A stretch of DNA of 12,166 bases. It comes from Methanomassiliicoccaceae archaeon UBA72 (GTDB lineage: Archaea; Thermoplasmatota; Thermoplasmata; Methanomassiliicoccales; Methanomethylophilaceae). The position numbers and the translations under genes are program-made. Below, in pieces: positions 1-5,484 of the stretch. Under the pieces are notes generated by a model, which had not been told where the DNA came from, ran no database searches, and saw only the letters and a program-made list of their open reading frames with translations. Position 1 is the stretch's first letter. Each line of letters starts with the position of its first letter. The stretch covers positions 1 through 12,166 of the forward strand of contig DAVO01000008.1 of assembly GCA_002509405.1 (NCBI GenBank), written 5' to 3'.

Positions 1-1125
1 CCGGTACAGTTCGAGGATCTCGAAAGCTGTCAACGGACGGTTCGAAACGAGGACGAATAACCCCTCCCGTCCCGTTATCATGCCGTTCACCGCCCTTTCC
101 GGCGCCTCTTCCTTCCCCTGCCCGCCCAACGGAAACAGGTACGATAGCTTTGTATCCACGAAACAATTGGAATTACGGTATTTCTTGCGAGGTCTCCTTC
201 CGGAATCGATATTCTTACGTATCGTCTGCATCTCGTCCCAATCTCGTTCCGCCTTGCTGTGATAACGGTACATAACGTCTGATCTGAGCTTCATGTTCCT
301 GAATATGTACCTCGTTCTTCCGAGGTTGCCCTTCGTCTGCATGAACGAGATATCATCGTCCAGATGTTCCCATCCATCGGAATTCCTCTTCACAAACGTA
401 TCATCCGATGCGTTAAGTTGCAGGCGTGTCACGAAACCCAGACCATTGGAATCAAGCATCCTCGCATTGTTCATACTGTATGCCCCGTTATCGAAGACTA
501 TCATCGCATCCTTCGGAAGTATGGGAAGTATCTGCCTAATCGTATCATCGAAGTGCGTGACATCCATGATATTCCCGGGATTCACGGTCAATCCGACAGG
601 CATCCCAGAATCGCAGTCCATGCTCAATCCAACCGTTACCTGAGGCTTGTCCGGCCGATGATCGCGCGAATAACCGACACGGACGATGCCTTTCTGCGGC
701 GCTTCGAAGTACATCGAGGTCCAGTCCATGAAAACGGTGTCCATTCTCACACCATATTTCCGTTTCAGAACATCGCCCAGATAGGATACGATCGCGTCAC
801 TGTTCCTTCCCAGACGTTCAACGGTGCGGTATACGGATCTGGGCGCGTTAGCGCCCAGGCCGTATTCCTCACGAACCATATCGTTACTGAGAACACGATC
901 CAATCGATTCACTGAAAGACCTGTCATCTCCACAGAATTCGCCACCAAGGCGATTGTTTCGGAGGCAACAGAGTTGCCTTGAGATCGCTTTAATCCATCA
1001 AGAAAAACATCCAATCCCGTTTCCTTGAACACAGAATCCGCAAGCACCTTGTTGCCTGCGGTCATCGTGACGTTATCGTTCGGTTTCGGTATCTTTGCGT
1101 AAAGTCTTTTTCTTCTTCGAGGCAT
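1..1125 (-). CDS. IS1634/IS4-type DDE transposase, 3' end beyond window
   Basis: An uninterrupted reading frame of 375 codons runs from ATG at 1125 to the left edge, where its C-terminus is cut off by the window. The N-terminus is basic (MPRRRKR). The DDE core is visible: first Asp in VFMDWTS at about residue 134, followed by GYSRDHRPDKPQ (151-162) and VNPGNIMD (181-188), then the second Asp in MIVFDNGAYS at about residue 212. This order is typical of IS1634-family transposases of the IS4 superfamily. The catalytic Glu would lie beyond residue 375, outside the window, so integrity of the gene cannot be judged. The frame stays open upstream to an ATG near 1231, but the MPRRRK start fits better because a basic N-terminus follows and no good ribosome site precedes the upstream ATG. 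It is transcribed divergently from the second transposase at 1576. The family call is by motif recognition. Confidence 0.85.
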   Translation of the reverse strand, partial: MPRRRKRLYAKIPKPNDNVTMTAGNKVLADSVFKETGLDVFLDGLKRSQGNSVASETIALVANSVEMTGLSVNRLDRVLSNDMVREEYGLGANAPRSVYRTVERLGRNSDAIVSYLGDVLKRKYGVRMDTVFMDWTSMYFEAPQKGIVRVGYSRDHRPDKPQVTVGLSMDCDSGMPVGLTVNPGNIMDVTHFDDTIRQILPILPKDAMIVFDNGAYSMNNARMLDSNGLGFVTRLQLNASDDTFVKRNSDGWEHLDDDISFMQTKGNLGRTRYIFRNMKLRSDVMYRYHSKAERDWDEMQTIRKNIDSGRRPRKKYRNSNCFVDTKLSYLFPLGGQGKEEAPERAVNGMITGREGLFVLVSNRPLTAFEILELYR

Positions 1126-1460
1126 ATCATCATTTCCCGCCAAACAACAACCGCTCCGGACCGCAAACTTAAAGGATTCAAAACTAATGAATAACATGGC
1201 TTTTCGGCTGGTTTCTGTTTGGCGACGATACATAGCTGAAAAGTCACTTCTACCTATCGCCAGTAACCGGGCGCTTTAGGGAACATGATTCAGAATTCAA
1301 CCCACGTCGAGTCTCTAAGTGTCAAACTCGGGTTTAACGAAACCTTTTGATTTCTTCGAATAACGACAGGTATCGGCCGTTTTTCGGCCTTATTTTTGAC
1401 ATTATCGGCAATACGGCGATAGCTATCGCTGATACCGTGTTCTTGATCTCCGACATCAAG

Positions 1461-1487
1461 TTTATATTATATAAATTTTATATCGGA
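1461..1487 (+). promoter_or_regulatory. Candidate TATA-box region for the 542-aa transposase
   Basis: A run of almost pure A/T (TTTATATTATATAAATTTTA) sits about 90-115 nt before the transposase start in otherwise GC-richer DNA. An archaeal promoter here would give a leader of roughly 70-90 nt containing the 16-bp hairpin and the GCACGT/ACGTGC hairpin (1515-1531). The exact TATA position and transcription start cannot be fixed by eye. Confidence 0.4.
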
Positions 1488-1507
1488 CTAAAGTCCGATA
1501 TAAAATT
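1474..1507. repeat. Perfect 16-bp inverted repeat with 2-nt loop, upstream of transposase
   Basis: AATTTTATATCGGACT at 1474-1489 is exactly repeated in inverted orientation at 1492-1507, separated by AA. The AT-rich outer half overlaps a TATA-like stretch (1461-1487), and the whole lies 69 nt before the ATG at 1576. It could act as an operator, an mRNA hairpin that limits transposase translation, or part of the transposon end. The role is inferred; the symmetry is directly visible. Confidence 0.7.
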
Positions 1508-1575
1508 CAACTTAGCACGTTTCGGACGTGCGGTGCCGTGTTCCTGTTGCTTTTCGGACTTGAGAAGGATGAAAG

Positions 1576-3204
1576 ATGGAGATCGGTGCCGCAACGGTAT
1601 ACGAGAGCATTCCCGCAAGCAGCGCCATGGCAATGGCGGTCATGGAGCGCTCAGGGATCCGTGCTCTGATAGATTCGATCGTGGAACACGACGACCAGCG
1701 CAGGCTCTCTCCGGGCATGGCCGTCAAGGCGATGATCGGTCCGATCTTCGATTCGAGGAAGAAGATGCCGTTATCGGGTATCCGCGGATTCTACAAAGGC
1801 GCGCCTGTCGACGTGCTGTTCGGAAAAGATGTGACCGAATCCGGTCTGAACGACCACGCCTTGGCCAGGAACCTGGACGATCTGTACGATGCCGGATTGG
1901 ACGGAACGTTCTGGAAATGCTCATCCGCGATCAAACACAGGTACGGATTCGATTCCAAGGTCAGGCACATGGATTCGACCAACTATACGCTGTACGCACT
2001 CCCATCTGAAAGGGATGGGGAGGCCGTCCCCGCCTTCGGCGGGAACGCCAAGAACGGAAGGAATGACCTCATTCAGTATAACGCCGCTACCGTCACAGAC
2101 GGCGACCGCATTATGGAGTATGCGAAGGCGTATTCCGGCAACACCGCCGATCCGGTCATGGACCGTGATACGATGGAGTTCCTGAAGGCGAACATCGATC
2201 CGAGGGAGAACACGCTGATAGCGGACTGCAAGCTCGTGAACACGGAACTGATATCCGAACTTCTGAACATGGGCATGGGTTTCATATCCAAAGCTCCGTC
2301 CTCGTTCTCCGAGAAGGTACGCGACGGTATCGTGTACTCTGCCGTGAACAGCCGGATGGACGTTTCCGGTCTGGACGGTTATTCGGTGTACGATACCGAG
2401 GCCGACACCGTCTGCGGGAAGCTGAGGTTCGTAGCCTACCGTTCTCCGAAGGGAACGGCCAAGGAGATGGACTATCTGGAACGTCAGGGCAGGAAGGACG
2501 CGGAGAAGCTGTTCAGACCGTTCGTCAGGAAGAGGTTCGCCTGCGAGAAGGATGCCGTGATGACTTTCGATGAGACCTTGGCAAAGCACAAGGGCAGCGC
2601 GTACGTCATCAGCGGAACGCCGGTGGCGATCGAGGAGACCGTCCGCCGGGAGGCCCGCGGACGCCCTCCGAAAGGTTCCGAGGCCCCCGAGGTGAAGGTG
2701 TCGTGGAAGATCGAGGTCTCCATGCGTTTTGACCGGGTACTCGCTGAGAATATCGCGAAGGCATACGATGTCTCGGTGATCGTGACGAACCTGCCGTTCG
2801 CAGCAGAAGATGCGGAGAACGTGAGACACGGCGCCGCGACCGATACAGTGCTGAGGCTGTATCTCGACCAGTACAAGGTCGAGCATACGTATCGCCTGAT
2901 GAAGTCGGGCATGGGCGTCGATTCCGTCTACGTGCACACTCCGTCGAGAGCGAACGCGTTGCTGTTCGTGATAGCGATAGCCACGCTGATCTCGAGCGTC
3001 ATGGACGCTCTGATGCGGCGTAACGGCCATCCGCGTACGGTGAAGAAGATATGTTCCGATCTTCAGAACGCCGCGGTGATCTATGACCGCGGCAACGACA
3101 GACTGACCGTCGGCGGTCCGAACGGTTCTATGGATGACCTCCTCTTCTGTCTCGGCGTATTCGATACCGACCCTTCTCTTTTATTAGGTGTCAGCAACGG
3201 ATGA
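1576..3204 (+). CDS. IS1634-family DDE transposase, apparently full length
   Basis: This 542-aa protein has the domain order of IS1634-type transposases. After an N-terminal helical region comes the first catalytic Asp in VRHMDSTNYT (D133), the second Asp in TLIADCKLVN (D217), and near the C-terminus YKVEHTYRLMK with the likely catalytic Glu (E436), followed by a hydrophobic helix (462-478). Length suits the family (roughly 500-600 aa). The ATG at 1576 is the first possible in-frame start because a TGA precedes it at 1570-1572; GAGAAGG at 1562-1568 can serve as ribosome site. All three catalytic residues are present and no frameshift is seen, so the element may still be active. It catalyses cut-and-paste movement of its own insertion sequence. 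The stop codon lies within a hairpin (3197-3227). Confidence 0.9.
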   Translation: MEIGAATVYESIPASSAMAMAVMERSGIRALIDSIVEHDDQRRLSPGMAVKAMIGPIFDSRKKMPLSGIRGFYKGAPVDVLFGKDVTESGLNDHALARNLDDLYDAGLDGTFWKCSSAIKHRYGFDSKVRHMDSTNYTLYALPSERDGEAVPAFGGNAKNGRNDLIQYNAATVTDGDRIMEYAKAYSGNTADPVMDRDTMEFLKANIDPRENTLIADCKLVNTELISELLNMGMGFISKAPSSFSEKVRDGIVYSAVNSRMDVSGLDGYSVYDTEADTVCGKLRFVAYRSPKGTAKEMDYLERQGRKDAEKLFRPFVRKRFACEKDAVMTFDETLAKHKGSAYVISGTPVAIEETVRREARGRPPKGSEAPEVKVSWKIEVSMRFDRVLAENIAKAYDVSVIVTNLPFAAEDAENVRHGAATDTVLRLYLDQYKVEHTYRLMKSGMGVDSVYVHTPSRANALLFVIAIATLISSVMDALMRRNGHPRTVKKICSDLQNAAVIYDRGNDRLTVGGPNGSMDDLLFCLGVFDTDPSLLLGVSNG

Positions 3205-4300
3205 TGTCCAGAAGGGACGTCATCCGTACCGAGGTCAGCGGATGCCATGCAAAGGTCGCGGGCTCAATGCAAAGGTGTCGAAATCACGTCTGAGTATAAA
3301 TATAAATGAGAGCCACTGGAGGGATTTGAACCCCCGACCGCTTGATTCCAAGGACGGCAGAAACCTCATCCTCTGCCCGGCGGGCAAGACGGGCGAGGTG
3401 ACGATATCCGATGTCGTCACACAGATCGACGATGACGCCTTCGAAGAGTGCCAGTACGTTACGGCCATAAACGTGGACGAGGAGAACAACACGTTCAGGA
3501 GCATAGACGGACTGCTGTATCTGAAGAACGGTAAGGAACTTCTGATATGCCCCTGCGGCAAGACGGGCGAGGTGAACATACCCCAGGGCGTCAACCACAT
3601 ACGCAACGGATTCAACGGCTGTGCGTCGATCACTTCCGTGACGATACCCGACAGCGTGTTCGACATCAACAGGTCTTTCAACGAATGCACATCTCTGACC
3701 TCCGTGACGATACCCGACAGCACATTCATGGTGCTATTCTCGTTCAACGGCTGCGATTCGCTGATGTCGGTCACGATGTCCGGAGAGCTCATGATCGTCG
3801 GAGAGTCCTTCGGCAGCTGCGGTTCACTGGAATCCCTGGCCATATCGGACAGGACCGGATTCGCCTACGACTGCTTCACGGACGGAACATCGCTCGACTT
3901 GGTTACCGTGCAGGGCCGGTCCGATCCGGCGATCACCGATTATGAGGCGTTGCTGATGAGCATGCCGGGCATAACCGCGTTCACCGTCGACAGCGGGTCG
4001 GCCGTGGAACTCGAAAAGATCGCAGGCTCCGGGACGGTGACCAAGATGATCTTCACCTCCGTGTCTGTCAACGCGGACATGGAAGGGCTGACATTCAAGG
4101 ACTCCTCCGGCATGGTGATATCCGATTCCTCTTCTCTTGCCGGGAAGACCTTCGTCGTGGACCCGGATGACCGCACGGTATGGAATCAGGTATCGTCTCC
4201 CGCTCAGGGCAACGACGACCTCGTTTTATACGGAGGAATGATAGCGGCTGTTATCGCCATAGTCGGAGTCGCAGCTATATTCCTGGTCAGGAGGCATTGA
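3188..4300 (+). CDS. 5'-truncated LRR (BspA-like) surface protein, C-terminal remnant
   Basis: The frame is open from 3188, but homology-like sequence starts only at about codon 54 (base 3347). The preceding 53 codons are translated transposon flank and antisense tRNA, so the 5' part of the gene with its signal peptide is missing. From there come BspA-type leucine-rich repeats: two spacer motifs (CPAGKTGEV at 63-71, CPCGKTGEV at 121-129) and repeats of about 22 aa such as ITSVTIPDSVFDI and LTSVTIPDSTFMV (148-220). A less repetitive domain follows (about 245-340), and a C-terminal transmembrane helix (about 347-367) ends in basic VRRH. Intact relatives are secreted, membrane-anchored adhesin-like proteins that face the cell exterior. 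Without signal peptide or obvious promoter this copy is probably a pseudogene or a silent cassette. The GTG at 3188 is not a believable start. Confidence 0.75.
   Translation: MSATDDVQKGRHPYRGQRMPCKGRGLNAKVSKSRLSININESHWRDLNPRPLDSKDGRNLILCPAGKTGEVTISDVVTQIDDDAFEECQYVTAINVDEENNTFRSIDGLLYLKNGKELLICPCGKTGEVNIPQGVNHIRNGFNGCASITSVTIPDSVFDINRSFNECTSLTSVTIPDSTFMVLFSFNGCDSLMSVTMSGELMIVGESFGSCGSLESLAISDRTGFAYDCFTDGTSLDLVTVQGRSDPAITDYEALLMSMPGITAFTVDSGSAVELEKIAGSGTVTKMIFTSVSVNADMEGLTFKDSSGMVISDSSSLAGKTFVVDPDDRTVWNQVSSPAQGNDDLVLYGGMIAAVIAIVGVAAIFLVRRH
3197..3227 (+). repeat. 13-bp hairpin spanning the transposase stop codon
   Basis: ACGGATGATGTCC at 3197-3209 pairs with GGACGTCATCCGT at 3215-3227, with one G-T wobble and a 5-nt loop (AGAAG). 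The TGA stop (3202-3204) is inside the left arm. No T-run follows, so it is not a simple terminator. It may protect the mRNA end, block read-in, or mark the transposon end. Confidence 0.55.
3247..3276 (+). repeat. Direct repeat ATGCAAAGGT, two copies 20 nt apart
   Basis: ATGCAAAGGT occurs at 3247-3256 and 3267-3276, between the transposase stop and the tRNA fragment. The position is where the right end of the insertion sequence should be. The second copy, read on the minus strand with its flank (CGACACCTTTGCATT), resembles CGAAACCTTTTGATT at about 1338. That would bound an element of about 1.94 kb, but the match is imperfect. Confidence 0.3.
3311..3347 (-). other. 3' half of a tRNA gene (candidate att site or recombination scar)
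   Basis: Read on the minus strand, this stretch has a complete T arm: stem GGGGG/CCCTC (one G-T pair) around loop TTCAAAT. A GGTC variable segment precedes it. After it come seven acceptor bases CAGTGGC and a U73. Upstream of these only AATCAAG, the end of an anticodon arm, is left. No D arm or 5' acceptor strand follows, and no CCA is encoded. Loss of the 5' half at the anticodon loop is the usual result of integration into a tRNA 3' end. The anticodon is missing; U73 and the C-rich acceptor would fit tRNA-Cys or tRNA-Thr, but this is weak. On the plus strand it is translated in frame as SHWRDLNPRPLD at the head of the downstream LRR remnant. Confidence 0.75.
3635..3721 (+). repeat. 66-nt-period LRR-coding repeat
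   Basis: A 21-nt sequence at 3635-3655 (TCCGTGACGATACCCGACAG plus C) recurs exactly at 3701-3721, a period of 66 nt or 22 codons, the length of a BspA-type LRR unit. A second exact pair, GGCAAGACGGGCGAGGTGA, lies at 3383-3401 and 3557-3575. Exact nucleotide identity suggests recent duplication or gene conversion within the repeat array. Confidence 0.75.
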
Positions 4301-4329
4301 GGCCGAAAAAAACGTTGAATGAAACAACA

Positions 4330-4357
4330 GCCCCTGCCGCCGAGGCGTGGCAGGGGC
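4330..4357 (+). terminator. GC-rich hairpin downstream of the LRR remnant
   Basis: GCCCCTGCC (4330-4338) and GGCAGGGGC (4349-4357) form a perfect 9-bp stem with a 10-nt loop, 30 nt after the LRR stop codon. There is no T-run right after it, so termination is a guess; it could also be a processing or stability element. Confidence 0.45.
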
Positions 4358-4409
4358 AGAAATATGCCATACCTTAAAATGTCGATCCGGCCCGAGTGCC
4401 AGATGTCCT

Positions 4410-4565
4410 ATGGACCGGTACGGGGAGCGTTATTTCTTCAAGGCGCAGTCCTACCCGTTCTTCAGCGAAGAAACGATGTCGGCCACCCCCCTCAAGAGAA
4501 AACAGTATCTCCCGCTTCGGTCTGGGAAACGGTTATCTATACACAAGCGTGTGACAGCCCGGTGA
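4410..4565 (+). CDS. Possible 51-aa small protein of unknown function
   Basis: A short frame from ATG at 4410 encodes MDRYGERYFFKAQSYPFFS and on to a basic C-terminus (KRLSIHKRVTAR). Codons 2-30 have the high G/C third positions typical of neighbouring genes, which favours real coding, present or past. A TATA-like TTAAAAT lies at 4374-4380, about 33 nt before the ATG; no clear ribosome site is seen. The frame is open back to 4347, and an overlapping frame from ATG 4379 also shows some coding-like codons before 4410, so this could be the frameshifted remnant of a larger gene. I do not recognise a family. It ends 4 nt before the nitroreductase start. Confidence 0.3.
   Translation: MDRYGERYFFKAQSYPFFSEETMSATPLKRKQYLPLRSGKRLSIHKRVTAR
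4561..4565 (+). promoter_or_regulatory. Ribosome binding site GGTGA for the nitroreductase
   Basis: GGTGA ends 4 nt before the ATG at 4570. It overlaps the stop region of the preceding small ORF. The nearby ATG at 4566 is in another frame and too close to the site, so 4570 is the start. Confidence 0.6.
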
Positions 4566-4569
4566 ATGA

Positions 4570-5175
4570 ATGGAACTGAGGGATATTATTTCGTCGCGCA
4601 GGTCCTATTACGGCCTGGGACGCGACGTGGAGGTAACCGATGAGGATATCATAGCGGCCGTCGAGGACGCCGTCAGATTCACGCCCTCCGCCTACAATTC
4701 ACAGAGCCAGCGTGCTGCGGTCATGTTGGGTTCCCAGCACGAGGCGCTCTGGGATATAACAGAAACGGCCCTCAGGAAGAAGATGGGAGACCAGCGGTAT
4801 GCCGGAGCGACCGAGAAGAAGATCGAAAGCTTCAGGTCCGCATACGGAACTGTGCTTTTCTTCGACGACATGACCAAGACCTGCGAAACGGGCAACCGCT
4901 TCCCCTCCAACGTGGGGAACTTCCCTGTCTGGGCCCAACAGTCCTCCGGTATGCTCCAGTTCGCTGTATGGACGATCTTGGAGGACATGGGGCTCGGAGC
5001 GTCCCTGCAGCACTACAACCCTCTGATCGATGCACAGGTCCGGGAAAGATGGGGGCTGCCTTCGGACTGGAAGCTGATCGCCCAGATGCCTTTCGGAAGC
5101 ATAGCTTCCCCCGCGGGAGACAAGTCGTTCGAGCCCATCCGCGACAGGATGAGGGTGTTCGGCCTTCAGGAATAA
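4570..5175 (+). CDS. Nitroreductase family protein, Frm2/Hbn1 (YdgI-like) type
   Basis: The 201-aa product has the features of the compact FMN-dependent nitroreductase subgroup that includes yeast Frm2 and Hbn1: SSRRSYYGL at 8-16 (the Arg-Arg-Ser phosphate/FMN contact of the family), PSAYNSQSQR at 39-48, and the helix EDMGLGASLQHYNP at about 138-151, with a C-terminal FGSIASPAGDK segment. Length matches the subgroup (about 190-205 aa). Family members are cytosolic homodimers that reduce nitro compounds or quinones with NAD(P)H; the natural substrate is usually unknown, and roles in redox and lipid stress have been suggested for the fungal proteins. The start is set by GGTGA at 4561. It seems to be transcribed alone or with the small ORF just upstream; a long T-rich spacer follows. 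Confidence 0.88.
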   Translation: MELRDIISSRRSYYGLGRDVEVTDEDIIAAVEDAVRFTPSAYNSQSQRAAVMLGSQHEALWDITETALRKKMGDQRYAGATEKKIESFRSAYGTVLFFDDMTKTCETGNRFPSNVGNFPVWAQQSSGMLQFAVWTILEDMGLGASLQHYNPLIDAQVRERWGLPSDWKLIAQMPFGSIASPAGDKSFEPIRDRMRVFGLQE

Positions 5176-5376
5176 GCCCGCTGAAAATCATCGGGTGGGA
5201 TGTGTACCGTGTTCTCTGTACTTGAATTTTCTTTCTGTTGACGGAAGAAGGCTATTTTCAGGCCCAAATAAAACATCTTTTTTTCAGCTCTATGCATGGA
5301 TATACATACATATGCCTAAGCCAGCATATACAAGGACAGCCGATTTTTATGTCAAACTCAAAGAGCCAGACAGTTG

Positions 5377-5389
5377 TTTTTTTTGTTTT
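5377..5389 (+). terminator. T-rich archaeal-type terminator
   Basis: TTTTTTTTGTTTT with no GC-rich stem before it. Archaeal RNA polymerase terminates on such U-tracts. An earlier 7-T run at 5278-5284, about 100 nt after the nitroreductase stop, may act first. Confidence 0.5.
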
Positions 5390-5426
5390 CTGATGTATCC
5401 AGGACAAATATGGGCAATCGATTTGC

Positions 5427-5434
5427 TTTAAATA
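5427..5434 (+). promoter_or_regulatory. TATA box of the surface-protein gene
   Basis: TTTAAATA with AT-rich flanks. Transcription would be expected to start about 25 nt downstream, near 5455-5460, giving a leader of about 25-30 nt that includes the AGGAGG site. Confidence 0.55.
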
Positions 5435-5472
5435 CGGCTAACACGATTTTTTGTTAAGACACAGGTGTGTAC

Positions 5473-5478
5473 AGGAGG
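5473..5478 (+). promoter_or_regulatory. Perfect Shine-Dalgarno AGGAGG selecting a TTG start
   Basis: AGGAGG is followed after a 6-nt spacer (AAGAGA) by TTG at 5485-5487. The alternative in-frame GTG at 5467 precedes the site and would turn it into coding sequence (Arg-Arg). The TTG start also yields a cleaner signal peptide. Confidence 0.75.
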
Positions 5479-5484
5479 AAGAGA

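Larger units (their letters stand above)
1126..1575. other. 450-bp hairpin-rich spacer between divergent transposases
   Basis: I see no convincing gene here. An open frame at 1347-2009 has composition and content of a shadow of the transposase that begins at 1576. The spacer holds several inverted repeats: 1200-1209 with 1234-1243 (10 bp, one G-T pair); 1375-1379 with 1385-1389 (GGCCG/CGGCC around five T); the perfect palindrome GCGATAGCTATCGC at 1416-1429; a 16-bp perfect stem at 1474-1507; and GCACGT/ACGTGC at 1515-1531. It should contain the end sequences of one or both insertion sequences and their promoters, but I could not define terminal inverted repeats with confidence. A weak similarity exists between CGAAACCTTTTGATT at about 1338-1352 and the reverse complement of 3266-3280. 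Confidence 0.6.
5176..5484 (+). other. 309-bp AT-rich spacer with T-rich terminators and a promoter
   Basis: No gene is supported here. It is much richer in A/T than its surroundings. T-runs at 5278-5284 (7 T) and 5377-5389 (8 T, G, 4 T) are likely archaeal termination sites for the nitroreductase transcript. The distal part holds the TATA box and leader of the downstream surface protein gene. The weakly repetitive ATACATACATA stretch at about 5301-5312 has no clear meaning. Confidence 0.6.

Noticed and set aside
364..915. 183-codon open frame on the plus strand
   Set aside because: It is the antisense of the transposase on the minus strand, which shows recognisable DDE motifs; the plus-strand translation has no motif.
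1347..2009. 220-codon open frame starting in the spacer before the second transposase
   Set aside because: Its second half is an out-of-frame shadow of the transposase, rich in Arg, and the first half is hairpin-rich noncoding DNA.
1921..3030. 369-codon open frame on the minus strand
   Set aside because: Antisense of the complete transposase; His/Arg/Val-rich composition typical of a shadow in GC-rich third-position DNA.
1338..3281. Defined insertion sequence boundaries for the 542-aa transposase
   Set aside because: The similarity between the left (CGAAACCTTTTGATT) and right (CGACACCTTTGCATT, reverse complement) sequences is short and gapped, and no flanking target duplication was found by eye.
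3311..3400. Complete tRNA gene on the minus strand
   Set aside because: Only the T arm and 3' acceptor are present; the bases that should give the anticodon loop, D arm and 5' acceptor encode LRR protein on the other strand.
3383..3575. CRISPR-like direct repeats
   Set aside because: Only two copies of each repeat, in coding frame, with protein-repeat periodicity; explained by LRR protein repeats.
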